DNA from: Puccinia triticina
Lineage: Eukaryota > Basidiomycota > Pucciniomycetes > Pucciniales > Pucciniaceae
Direction: 5' to 3'
Length of the DNA: 64,000 nucleotides
NCBI RefSeq assembly: GCF_026914185.1
Contig: NC_070559.1
Coordinates: 8,539,501-8,603,500, forward strand
Shown: piece by piece, positions 22,376 to 32,671 of the stretch
Position numbering within the stretch: the first letter of the stretch is position 1
Layout: each line of letters opens with the position of its first letter
Notes under the pieces: generated by a model
Seen by the model: only the letters and a program-made list of their open reading frames with translations
What the model was told of the DNA's origin: nothing
Database searches by the model: none
Translations under genes and position numbers: made by a program

Positions 22376-22525
22376 CCAATTTAAACTTGGTTGATCTCAA
22401 CCAATTTAATATAAAACCACGGGGGGTACCTTGGATTCATATTTCATCAGTTGAGATTGCCCAAGTTTAAATTGGTTGAGTGCATCCCAGTTTAACTGGG
22501 ATAACCTCAACCCAGCCAATTATGC
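22322..22525. repeat. inverted repeat copying the start of gypsy 2 gag
   Basis: About 78 bases (22322-22400), including the first gag codons and leader, reappear inverted at 22447-22525, around a ~46-base centre with cggggggtacc. The right arm would encode on + a diverged version of the same gag start. The result is a head-to-head palindrome at the 5' end of gypsy 2. Confidence 0.75.
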
Positions 22526-23073
22526 TGGCAGTGTTTGTTTTCCGCTAGTAGGTTTGATTTTTGCTAATAGTCGTCCTAAAAAAATGGTCTCTGGATTTTT
22601 TCCAGGGCAAGTTGGGGGGGGTAATTCACTAAAATAATACTAAAAAACTAAATAATATGATACTACTTTATTCTTCAACTATGCTGATAGTCAGAGGTTG
22701 TCATAGACTTAATAATGTGCTATATTGAGTTTTGTACGGCCACCACTTTGGTGGTTAAAATCTATATCCTAAGGCTCAATATGCCAGTTTTGCCGGTCCC
22801 CTCGTTTTCTATTTTATAGGTGATTTTGTCGAGTATTTAACTATTTAATCTGGATTTGTACTAGGGTTATTTACTAAACTATTGGTATAAACTAATTTGG
22901 AAGTGTTAAAACGGAGATATGGTCCTTGCACTTCGCCAAAAACAGGTAAGTTCTCCTGCCGTAAACTAACTAAATTCACTAAAAATATGCTAATAAAATT
23001 TCGCTACAGTAGTTCAAGATGTATATTGAGCCACTTGCTAACAACAGGATCCTCTATCACGTTGGGGACTCCC
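22526..23073. other. unassigned; possible LTR remnant
   Basis: AT-rich DNA with a G-run (gttgggggggg, 22611-22621) like a polypurine tract on +, followed by taattcac and ~450 bases without a gene. It may be the tail of a deleted element paired with the inverted gag start, but the ends cannot be fixed. Confidence 0.3.
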
Positions 23074-23160
23074 TTGTAAAGCTCAAAAGTGTTCCTGAGA
23101 ACCTTTTGCTGAGTGCGGAAAGGGATGTATGAGGAAACCTCTGCCTTTCCTGGTTCACTA
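23074..23160 (-). repeat. 3' LTR remnant of the copia element
   Basis: The sequence tgtaaagctcaaaagtg... resembles the corresponding end of the solo LTR at 17590-17675. It abuts the truncated RT directly, so the rest of RT, RNase H and most of the LTR are deleted. Confidence 0.55.
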
Positions 23161-23164
23161 GACA

Positions 23165-23602
23165 CTAAAACAAGCCCACCAATCTCAGATTGACACGCTC
23201 AATATTCATCCCCAGGAGGAACTCTGCTTCACCGGGGTATTTTATCTCAAATTCTTTCTCCATCTCCGCCCTGAAGACTTCTGGGTCGCGGCTAATGATT
23301 ACAATGTTGTCCACATGAGCAAACAGCCAAGTTGCTGGTTTGCCTTTCCGCTCGCTTCTCCAGAATACGCAAGGATTGGACTCGGAGATGTTGAAGTCAA
23401 GGGTCTTCAGGTACGCCATTAGGCACTTGTACCACACAAGTGGTGCTTGCCGTAATCCGTAGATTGCTTTGTTGAGGTGCAGAACCGAATTTGGTGGGCA
23501 GTCATATCCTTGCGGCGGCAGGAGCGTGACTGATTCGTCTAGGGGACATGTGAGGAACGCGCTCCTCACGTCCAATTGATGGATTTTAAGGCCTGTGTTC
23601 AC
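23165..23602 (-). pseudogene. copia reverse transcriptase, truncated
   Basis: A Ty1/copia RT fragment: KIHQLDVRSAFLTCPLDE, the AIYGLRQAPLVWY motif, and the catalytic box as AHVDNIVII, where the second Asp of the usual xVDD is Asn. The frame ends at GMNIER followed by unrelated residues where the LTR remnant begins. RNase H is absent. Loss of the catalytic Asp and truncation make it inactive. Confidence 0.8.
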
Positions 23603-23622
23603 AGCAAAAGATATTAGCAGCC

Positions 23623-25602
23623 TCAGGGAGGCCGCTTTGCCCGTTGGGGCGTAGGTGATGTGGAAGTGTCGCCCATAGATCTGTCTAAAGCCCTGTGCGC
23701 AAATGCGCGCTTTAAACTCAATGACCTCATTGAGTGCGCTGAGCTTTTTCCGGTATGCCCAAGTGGAGGGGATGGGCTCGTCCGAACCAGTCTCTGCCTG
23801 ATGGTCCAGACGTGGTGCTTGATCATATTTTCAATCTCCTTCTGCTCGGCCTTCGTCCAGCTTTCACAATCCTTCCCGCTCATTGCTTGGCAATGGGTCT
23901 TTGGGTTGATCTTGATTTCAATCAGGAATGCCTGGCGGAGTTGCTTGCCTGTCAGAATGTTGCTGGTGTCTATTCCACTGGAGATCTCTTTGGAAGGGGG
24001 AGCAGTTGTCCAGGCGTATCTCCTCCCGGCTGACGAGCTATGTGCAAGGTCTGGTGGCGCAGCGTTAGCGGCATTGTCGGGGGCAGGCGGTGAGGCTTCA
24101 GCAGCGGTGTTTCCGTGAGGGCTAGAGGACCGCAGGTCTTGCGTGATTCTTAAGATTTCTTGCTCCTCATGCTCAAGCTCATCTGCGTCCACTGTTGCAT
24201 CTAGCTCGTCCGGTAGCTCGTCCTCCTCGCTGAAGGGCAGCGGCTCTGCGGCATTGAAACTGGGGATTTTGTTGGATCCAAGGCTGGTGTAGCTTTTGTT
24301 GAGTGCTGGGCAATTGGGGAATTGTGATTCGTCAAAGTGTACATGTTTGGCGGTAATGATCGCCTTATCTTCCACTCGATAGATTCTGTAGGAGGAATAG
24401 TCGTTCTCATACCCAAGCAACACTCCCTCCCACGATATTGAGGAAAACTTTGTATCCCTCTTTTGTTTAGGTTTAACAATCCAAGCCCGACAGCCAAATG
24501 GACGGAAGAAGTTGATGTTTGGTTTTATTTTGAACATTAGCTCCAACGGACTAATCTTCGATTTGGCAAGCGACGGGAGACAGTTTGTCGTTGCAGTGGC
24601 GGATTGCACTGCTTCGGCCCACCATTCGGGGGCAAGATTTTCTTGCATAAGCAGGCATCTGGTCATGTCTATGATCGTCCGGTTTGCGCGCTCCGCCATT
24701 CCGTTATTTTGCGGTGTATAAGGAGGTGCCACATTGTGTTGGATGCCTTCTTTCTTGAGTAGTTTGCTTAGAGTCCCGTTGACGAACTCGCCACCACCGT
24801 CCGAGATAAGCTTCTTCATGTGATGGCTGGTCTGCTTCTCGAAAAACGTTTTGAAGTCGAGTATTGCCTTGGTAGCTTGGCTCTTCTCCTTAAGTATCAC
24901 GGTGTGTATGTAGCCGGTGTACTGGTCAACAAGAGTAAGAAAGTATCTTGCCCCGCCGTTGGTCGGAGGAGAGATGGGCCCAACGAGATCGCCATGAACA
25001 ACGCTCAGCGGTGCTTCTGCGCCTTTGAAGGCTCCGTTGCATGGCAGCCGAGTTAGCTTGCCTTGCATGCAAGCGGTGCAGGCGTGTGTCTTGACCAGGT
25101 TGAGCTTCTCCTTGACTGCATGAGCAATTCTGCCGGTGCTGGCGTGACCAAGTCTATTATGCCACTTTTGGAAGTCCGTTAGATTTGGCTCGACTGTAGT
25201 GTTGAGGTTGGTCGCTTTATTGAGACCGGGCACTGCGCCCACGATTCCAAGCAAGTCATTTTTGACATTTACTTGGAATGGATCCGCCGCGTCCATTTTC
25301 ACCTCAAAGACTCCGTTTGATTCACAAATGATAGCGCGCCAATTCATGAGTTGGATCATTGAGACTAGGTTGGGGGATAGGTTTGGCACATAGAGTGCTT
25401 CAGGTAGCGTTAGCGTTGCTCCTGTTGGGAGTTTGAGGTATGCGGTCCCCCTGGCAACCGCTAGGAGTTCTGACTTGCCACTTCCAGTGACAATACTGAC
25501 ACGCACCGGGGTTGTGGTTGAGAAGAACTGAAGGGAGTTGAGCATATGGTTGCTTGCTCCCGAGTCCAGGATAGTCGACAAGTGGTTGGTCAAGGTATTC
25601 AT
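23623..25602 (-). pseudogene. copia protease and integrase
   Basis: Domains in order: aspartic protease with LDSGASNHM (residues ~12-20); integrase zinc finger HNRLGHAS...CTACMQGK (~147-183); DD(35)E core with D in VHGDLVGP, D in SDGGGEF and E in NNGMAERANR; a linker; and the start of RT. A frameshift near 23770 puts the last ~50 residues out of register, and RT resumes in another frame. The integrase itself appears complete. Confidence 0.85.
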
Positions 25603-25704
25603 GTTGTACGTGAAAGATGGCTTGACTATGGCGGTGATGTGGGCTTTCTCCTCCTCCTCATCCTCGGCTGTTGTATGGTATGAGTTTCTTGGCTTTTTGT
25701 AGGG

Positions 25705-26553
25705 TCAAGGTGGTTCTTTAAGTGGTCGGTCCTTAGGTCGAGAATTAGGATTGATGGTCCAACAGTCTGCCTCCACATGCGATGTTGCTAAGGGGTTGTG
25801 CTTGCCGCCGCTACATCGGATGACATTGGATTTGGGATCTCTTCGCTGTCGTTGAATTGGACCGGTGGCTAAAGCCGTTGAGGATGAGGGTTCAGGATCT
25901 TCAACAAATTTACGCTTGGTGGCAGTCTCGTGCCGACCAATGTCTCGAAGCTTCGCAATAATTTCTTTAGGTTTAGCCAGCGCTTTCAAGTCGGCAAATA
26001 GAGCCTGCATCAGCATTGGGCGTCGCTTGGTGATTTTGCCAACAATTCCACATCCGACGAGTTCGTCTGGCACTTTCAGCCCAAGTGAGCTGAACTCAGC
26101 CAGGCTCTCTTCCATTTCGGCTATGTAAGTGCCCATATCCTTGTTGTATTGGATATCAAGCCACTTGTTCCAGACCTGGAACACTGACAGCAACGAGTCA
26201 GAGGCGTAAATTGTCTTGATGTCGTTCCAGATGGTGTAGGGATCCTGCTTGTTATCATCATTTATCACACTGGTGAATACGGCGTTGGATATTGCCTCGC
26301 TTAGAATACCACATGTTCTGAGGGCGCCTTGGAGTTCGTCTTTGTCTGGTTCTTCGGGCAGCGGCTCTTCGATGTAAGTCTCAAGGTGCCGGGGACAAAG
26401 ATGCATTTTGATTTTTCTTTCCCAGAGTGGAAAGTTTGAGCCGTCAAATTTTTGAACGTTAACGTGGTCCTTGTCCGGGGTGTATGCGTTGTTCTTTGAT
26501 GGTATGGGTGTCCAAATGACTCCGCTGGCGGCTTGATTTCGCGCATTCGCCAT
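25705..26553 (-). CDS. copia Gag polyprotein (UBN2-like)
   Basis: 282 residues with KFDGSNFPLWERKIKMHL near the N-terminus and a conserved capsid-like helical region, typical of copia Gag. The C-terminal zinc knuckle is the form CSGGKHNP...HVEADCW, with one Cys apparently lost. It precedes the protease/integrase frame by ~100 bases on the same strand; the two were probably one polyprotein. The ATG at 26551-26553 fits the usual start just after the primer-binding region. Confidence 0.85.
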   Translation of the reverse strand: MANARNQAASGVIWTPIPSKNNAYTPDKDHVNVQKFDGSNFPLWERKIKMHLCPRHLETYIEEPLPEEPDKDELQGALRTCGILSEAISNAVFTSVINDDNKQDPYTIWNDIKTIYASDSLLSVFQVWNKWLDIQYNKDMGTYIAEMEESLAEFSSLGLKVPDELVGCGIVGKITKRRPMLMQALFADLKALAKPKEIIAKLRDIGRHETATKRKFVEDPEPSSSTALATGPIQRQRRDPKSNVIRCSGGKHNPLATSHVEADCWTINPNSRPKDRPLKEPP

Positions 26554-26837
26554 CTTGAACTGCTTTCAGTTGTTGCTAGAGGTGCTCGATAAGAACTGCC
26601 GAGACTGTAAATCTAAAAAAAATGGTACAACTGAAATGTTTATTACTTGTTAGAGTTGTAACTACAAATGCCTAAGTAATAGTTTGTAATAGAACTGAGG
26701 CTGAATATACCTGAAAGCAGAACAAGGGCTACCCGAGCTACTGGGCTGATTGAGGGGGTTTTTGGTTTTAAACGAGGAAAAGAAAGTGATGAGGACGGGA
26801 TGTCCGGCAATCCAAGTGAGAGATGTGGTCCTGTGCG

Positions 26838-27264
26838 CAAGGCTGAAACGCTGCGCTGCGCTACAAAAAAGCGGTCTTTTAGCGCAGCGCAGCGGGGAAC
26901 CGCTGCGCTACCACTGAAAATAGCGGGGGCCCGCTTTTTCCCCGACCCAAAAAGCGGTAGCGCAGCGGACGGGGCCGCTCCTTTCAGCGCCGCGCAGCGG
27001 CCACCAAAACAGCTGCGCTTTGCGCTGCGCTGCGCTTTTTTGGCTGGCAGCGGGGGAGCGCTACGCGGCCAGGTCAAAAAGCGGTAGCGCAGCGATGGTT
27101 CTGCTGCGCTACCGCTGAAAATAGCGGGTTCCCGCTTCTTGCCAGACCCAAAAAGCGGTAGCGCAGCAGGCGGGGCCGCTACTTTCAGCGCAGCGCAGCG
27201 GCCACCAAAACCGCTGCGCTTCATGCTGCGCTGCGATTTTTGAAGCGCAGCGCTTTCACCCTTG
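26838..27264. mobile_element. GC-rich MITE A, 7-base duplication CTGTGCG
   Basis: 427 bases with ends CAAGGCTGAAA...TTTCACCCTTG, flanked by CTGTGCG at 26831-26837 and 27265-27271. The interior is made of self-complementary gcgctgcgct / agcgcagcg motifs and can fold on itself. No ORF is credible; the 193-residue frame over it is an artefact of low complexity. Confidence 0.8.
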
Positions 27265-27590
27265 CTGTGCGGCCAACATAGATCCTCACTTGTTCAGCTT
27301 TCTTTCCTTTCTTTGCTGGTTGTTCTGCTGCTAGACCCACGGGTGTGGGCCGGCTATCTGAATAGCTTGGTTTTGTTCTGACGGAATAAGTCCGCTGGGT
27401 CTTGGGCTGCTTAACGAACAAAGTTCGTCTGAGTTAGCTGTCAGGTTGTGGTTCTGCTACTCTTAGCTTTATCATACCTGCTGGTGTCACTCATTCATGA
27501 CCTGTCATTTACAGGTCTTACCCTCAATTAGGGATCTTCATGTGACACCAGTGGATGTTCATTCACCCACCTGCAGCTGTTCATATCCAA

Positions 27591-27661
27591 GCGTCCTTAG
27601 TACAGTGGTTAGTACACTTGACATGGATATAAGAGACATGGGTTCAACTCCCATAGGACAC
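27591..27661 (+). tRNA. tRNA-like sequence, copy 1
   Basis: 71 bases fold as a full cloverleaf: acceptor 6 of 7 pairs (gcgtcct/aggacac), D stem gtac/gtac with A-box tagtacagtgg, T stem atggg/cccat with B-box-like ggttcaactcc. The anticodon stem is weak (one A-A mismatch, one G-T) and the loop catggat lacks U33; the nominal anticodon is TGG. A T-run follows. More likely a tRNA pseudogene or SINE head than a working tRNA. Confidence 0.5.
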
Positions 27662-27919
27662 ATAATATTTTATGGAGTTTCACAGGTCATGAGCCCAGCG
27701 CTACCGCGCGATACCTAGGATATTATGGAGTCTTGGTATGATAAACCCCTTTCATAGCACGGGGGGCTGTCAGGTTGTGGTTCTGCTACTCTTAGCTTTA
27801 TCATACCTGCTGGTGTCACTCATTCATGACCTGTCATTTACAGGTCTTACCCTCAATTAGGGATCTTCATGTGACACCAGTGGATGTTCATTCACCCACC
27901 TGCAGCTGTTCATATCCAA

Positions 27920-27990
27920 GCGTCTTTAGTACAGTGGTTAGTACACTTGACATGGATATAAGAGACATGGGTTCAACTCCCATAGGACAC
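27920..27990 (+). tRNA. tRNA-like sequence, copy 2
   Basis: Second copy within the tandem duplication, 329 bases downstream. One acceptor-stem base differs (gcgtctt for gcgtcct), which weakens pairing. Confidence 0.45.
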
Positions 27991-29398
27991 ATAATATTTT
28001 ATGGAGTTTCACATTAGCTTGAAGCTTAATTCTTTATTTTGATGGAGGAATCCACTGGGCTTACAGGCAGCTGTTGCTTCCGTGATCCTGTCGATCAGGT
28101 CTGAGTTGTTCTGGGGTCTGAGATGTTCCGCAAGCGTTCTTTAACAAGAGAAGGTTCAGTCAGTCTCTGTAGAAGATCTGCTATCACCTGGCTCGGGATG
28201 TACAAGGTTTTGGAGCTTCTTTGCTCTTCTTGCTGGGTTTTGACCTTTAAGGTTCTCGCTGAATCTGCTTGCGCAATCAACGGAGCAATGTGCTTTAGCT
28301 GGCTGTGCCTGGGGTGCGAAAGGGCTTACCTTTCTTTGCAACTGGGTCTGTGGTTTGGCTTAGGCGCGCTAGCTTCCTCGCGGGTTGCTGCGGCGCTTCG
28401 TCTGTATTCCTACATAATGTAGTGATAGTGGAGTGTTATCAAAAGATAACTGTTGTTATAAAGTGGGTGCGATGAAGTTGCTGAAATGTGTTATGAGTGA
28501 GGAGTCTGGACTTCAACCAGATGATAGTTGGTCAAAGAGGACCCCTCAGAGGTTTGTGTTATGTAGTGTGAGTGTTGTGTAGAGTTGTTATTTCGTGTGT
28601 AAGTGTTTTGTAATGTGTGTAAAACCAAAATATAGGGTGACTAATATATTGTGGAGTGAGCAGTTGTGTACTTTGTTATAGGGGAAACTGAGTGCAGGTA
28701 GTCTGCTGGGGGAAAGTTACAACAGAGGAGGAGAGCCTCCTTTTATAGACAACAGTGAGGAATTTTAGCTCCAGAGGAGCTCCACATGAGAGATTTTAGC
28801 TAGGTACATGAGGGTTTTTGGCTAGTACATATGTTGAATGGGTGAATGTGATTGGTCAGACTGTACAGGTGATTATGGGTTATGACATGCAGGCTGAATC
28901 AGGAGATGTGATTGGTCAGGACTGTATGTTAGTGTAGTCATGCTGTAACCAGGTCACCTGCTGTTGTTATGCAACAAAAATACACTAGCGCATGCAGCTT
29001 AGTGCATGCAGCTATCACATGCAGCTAGCACCTGCATGAGTGCCTGCATGTGTACACTGTATGTATGTAAGTGATGATTCAGCTATGTGTAAATATGTAT
29101 GTAGCTATGTATGTAACCGTGTGTGTAACTAAGTGTTGTAAATGTGGATTTTGTAACTGTTTTGAGGTTGTAAGGGGTATTATGAGTGTGTAAGAGTATG
29201 TAACTTCTGAGTGAGTGCCCTTATGAGTGTTCTGTAAGGCAAAACTAGGGGTGAATTTGTCCCTAGAAACTGAATTGGGAGGAATATTAAGTAATTGATA
29301 AGAGGAAAAGGGGGATTAAGAGTAAAACTAATAGAAATAAGAAAGAAAAAGCAGAAAATTTTGATTTTGGTATATGGGATACCATAAAGCATACCACA

Positions 29399-30116
29399 AC
29401 GGTATTGGCTTCTTCAATTTCAAGGCTGTCAAAAACATTGAGGTCTTCAACAAAAGAGACAACGCGGCTGAAAGCATGCATCAACGTGTTAAGAATCAAA
29501 CTGAAGTATTTGCAAAGTTAGAAGAAGAAAACAAAAAGAATTATGGGAAAGGAGGAAAATACCTGAAGGCAAACACAACACAGAAGAGCACAACAAAAAC
29601 AAAAGAGATGATACAGAGGAGGAAGAAAGAGCAGACTGAAGGAAGACAATGTCAATAGGATCAACTAGATAGAAGAGAGAGAAAACACAACATACGACCA
29701 GGAGCAGGCTAGGGCGGAGGAAGTGATTGAACTTGAAGCTTTCATGAGTTTGAAGACCGATTTGAGAGACGTCTTTGGGAGGAACGGAACAGTCAGAGAA
29801 AATGATTTGAGAGTGTCAGCGCAATGTGTCGAGTGATGATTTGAGCGAGTTCCCCAAGGGAAAGATAAGGAAGGCGAGATTTAGCGAGTTTAAGTATGTC
29901 GAGCGGGCGAGGTTGTGCTGATGGGAAAGTGTAGTCAAAAACAGATCAGATTAATGAGAAGGGAGATGAGCGGAGCGAATCAAGTTGTCCGAAAGCGTGA
30001 GATGAGCGACTGGAGGAAAAGTAAGAGAAAGCCGGAGATGAATGTGATGTGTGACAGATTACATGACATGTTCATTACAGGCGGCAAGGCCTCAAGTTGG
30101 GACGAGGGCTTGACTC
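29399..30116. other. no gene seen
   Basis: Purine-rich DNA just outside the copia LTR. Open frames on + (29374-29658, 29915-30199) are Lys/Glu-rich without any recognisable domain. Confidence 0.4.
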
Positions 30117-30410
30117 TCAACACAACGTACGGTCCAGTGCCTTCTTCCAAGGTTGGAAGCGAACTCTGTCAGAATCAAGAGTCGGATGCAACGGATTGAG
30201 CTCCTTATGCATGGCGACAGGGGTCTTCAAGAACTTCGAACAGATGATGTCTTGTCTTGTCTGCGCATTGGGGCAGATGGTGCCGCGAGCGGTCAACATA
30301 CCTGTGATTTGAGTGTTGAGGTTGTTGATTTGCTCCTGGAGGATAGCTAAAGCATTTGGGTTACCAGCGTTGGGTTGTTGTTGGTTGGCAGCGGGGTTTT
30401 GTTGAGCCAT
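30117..30410 (-). pseudogene. retrotransposon Gag fragment
   Basis: A 97-residue piece begins MAQQNPAANQQQP, has a Gln/Asn-rich N-terminus with a short helix, and ends with LDSDRVRFQPWKKALDRTL, which looks like the start of a copia-type Gag (x-F-x-x-W-K-x-x-L). It stops abruptly. Upstream on the same strand (30411-30740) is possible leader or LTR DNA. Family inferred only from the motif. Confidence 0.5.
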
Positions 30411-31480
30411 CTCAAGAGGGTGTTGGCCGGACAGCAGTAAGATGTTCTTCTTTTCTCTTTTAAAATTATTATATATCTCTTGATTTATTTTACCTCTTCT
30501 GCTGTCGCGGTATCGTCACCAGCGAACTTAGTGCTCACTTCAGAGAATTCGGGAAAACGGTCGTGTGAAACGGACAAGCCGGCTTTTAACCTATAAAAAG
30601 CTCAAGTTGGCTATGTGATAACAGTCCAGTGTGTAAGCTCTCCACACTCCCGGGTCCGGTTCTCCAATCTCAATGAGGAGAGAGAAGGGAGCCGGGCCGG
30701 GTGGATAGATATAGACTAGATACAAGGTTAGGTTTTGGTCTAAGTGGTATCACAAGGTTAGGTTTGATTGATGACTAAGTACATAGTATGGCTATGTAGT
30801 ATGCAATCTTGCTCTGACTTGTAACCGCGTCCAAGATGTAATCAAATTGTGCATACATTCCCTTCTCTGCACTAGTGAGCAAGTGAGAAAATCAGCCGGT
30901 CAACAAATCTGATTGGCTGGAAACATTTAGAATTCCATGGTCCTTTAAGGTAGACATTGGATCCCTATGGTTGTCCTCGTGAAAATGAGATGACACGCCC
31001 CATAACCATGAAATGGCCATTAGCAACACATCGATTAGTGGTAGCTACGTTCGAATCGTTGAGTGATTTATGTTTCCGTTCAACACTTGTTGCGAAGGAT
31101 TTATCTTTGTATGTATTCGCGGCGAGTGCAAGCCTGAGGAGACTCCATGATATGCATCCATAAATATCACCGTATCGACAGACTGCTTTGGAAGTAATTC
31201 CGAGCTGAAGGGGAGAGTGACCTTGTCTCAAAACCGGGATTGCCTGTGTCTTCTGTGTACGTGGTGTATGTAGCTGTCTGGAAGACTATCTCCGGTTGCA
31301 TCTCGTTGACGTTGCCTGAGAGCCGCAATGGGGGCACTCTGGATGGAATTTCCCTCCGTGTGGCGCGTTGCAATCACCAGGAATCGGCGGAGATCCGCGA
31401 AGAGTGATGAAATAATGCACCGGGGAAGAGACATCGCTTGGAAAGTGGTTGCGATCAATCGCAACCGTCGCACTCCATGT
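30411..31480. other. intergenic, no gene seen
   Basis: Possible leader/LTR of the Gag fragment on the left and upstream DNA of the secreted-protein gene on the right. Short frames here have no domain. Confidence 0.35.
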
Positions 31481-31485
31481 CTCAT

Positions 31486-31493
31486 ATAAAGCA
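31486..31493 (+). promoter_or_regulatory. TATA-like box of the secreted-protein gene
   Basis: The sequence ataaagca with tataaag lies about 135 bases upstream of the ATG at 31623. Position and context fit a core promoter. Confidence 0.4.
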
Positions 31494-31622
31494 GAGCTCT
31501 TCGGGCTCTGGTCGTTGGCCCTCATCCAGTTCCACTCCCAAAAGTCGCCCTGTAAAAATTTCAGTCTTCAAACTGTGAATAGGATCATCACGATCGCTCA
31601 ACATCTCCCTCAGCGATTCATT

Positions 31623-32671
31623 ATGTCGAAAGTCTCATTTTTCATTCTCCTAATGCTATTGGCTATCAAAGCCGCGACAACGGCACCCTTGGCCTTCCAA
31701 AACAGCTCAACTGGTCAGAAGGGTTTCCTGGCCCATGTGAATCCTGAATGCCTGCTGAGATGATTCCTTTTCTTCAAAATAACTAGGACCCCAACCTTTT
31801 CAAGAAAAACCTTGCTTCATGGGAGGTCCTTTTAACGTTCCCAAAGACGTCGTGATCAATCTGCGCGTCATATGCTTGGATGGTGTAAGGCTAAACAGAT
31901 TTCATTTTCTCCCTTTGCCGATGCCTTTACGTGTGATATCTGAAATACTTTCCTTAATCATGCTTTTACAGCCACAACCTTTCCAGGACGTCCCAAATGT
32001 CTTCTTCGAGAGATGGAAATACGTCAGTTTTCTGTTTCCCCATACGATTCACTGTTCAGGATCAGAAATATTTCAGACTCACGGAGGATGTCTTGACAAA
32101 TTTATATCCAAATTGCTACGGATGCTTCCAGTCGGACTACGACTTTCAAAAATTCCCAAATCTCAGTCCAGTTGCCTTTGCCTTGAAATATTTCACTCCC
32201 CCTGACCGAAGTGCACAATCAACCAATGTCCTCGAAGGTTTGATGGCAATTTATGGGGCAACCAACGCTGGTTTACGCAGCTGGGGTGCTCAAAAGAGTA
32301 ACGATGTCAAGAAGATCAAAGGGTGAGTTTGGCTTCAAAAACAATCAAGGTGAAAAAATTCCCGCAGTCGTTTTTTAACGAAGAACCTTTTGACCTCTCC
32401 AACCACCAAGTCCGAGTTTCTATCTCGCTTTTCAACATGCCATATCAGTCAATGACTTGAAACGGGCAGCTCATCAGCTCGGAAAGGTATGTCAGAACAT
32501 CAATCAATTTGTGAAGTGTTATAAAGCAAATACTCTTCCGATAATACTAATTCACCACATTGACCACCACTGCAGGTATTGAAGAACTGCGTGGGTTGTA
32601 AAAAAGAAGAAAGAGAGCAAGTGATCAAGATTGCAACCGACAATCATGTGGAAGTGCCGAAGTCCTTCTAG
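31623..32671 (+). CDS. small secreted protein, spliced; candidate effector
   Basis: The N-terminus is a good signal peptide: MSKVSFFILLMLLAIKAATT, with cleavage likely near Ala-20/22. Proposed exons: 31623-31736, 31787-31825, 31972-32322, 32411-32486 and 32576-32671. The last three junctions are solid: GTGAGT at 32323, AG at 32410, GTATGT at 32487 and CAG at 32575 join in frame to a TAG at 32669-32671. The mature protein has few Cys (NCYGCF, NCVGC) and no known domain. Inside exon 3 the early frame (NVFFERWKY) and the later frame (DQKYFRL) differ; either a 37-base intron (GTCAGT...TTCAG at about 32022-32058) or an indel explains this. A single-gene island among transposons and a secreted product fit a rust effector, but function is not shown. 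Confidence 0.6.

Larger units (their letters stand above)
27437..28013 (+). repeat. tandem duplication, 329-base unit
   Basis: The block from gctgtcaggttgtgg (27437) restarts at 27766 and matches to 28013, with only a base or so changed, so the duplication is recent. Each copy contains a tRNA-like sequence. The 62-73-residue frames in it are duplicated shadows. Confidence 0.9.
26605..29398 (-). repeat. 5' LTR region of the copia element, with insertions
   Basis: The outer edge is clear: on the minus strand it starts TGTGGTATGC at 29398 and has a TATA box (tataaaagg, ~28730), matching the solo LTR at 17590-18774. The inner end is uncertain, perhaps near 26608 (AGATTTACA on minus, with an AATAAA-like signal close by). 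The span is far longer than 1.2 kb because of a MITE (26838-27264), a tandem repeat (27437-28013) and perhaps other DNA. No gene is supported between 28014 and 29398. Confidence 0.5.

Noticed and set aside
26643..27224. 193-residue Ala/Pro/Ser-rich frame
   Set aside because: It covers MITE A, where GC-rich palindromes leave all frames open.
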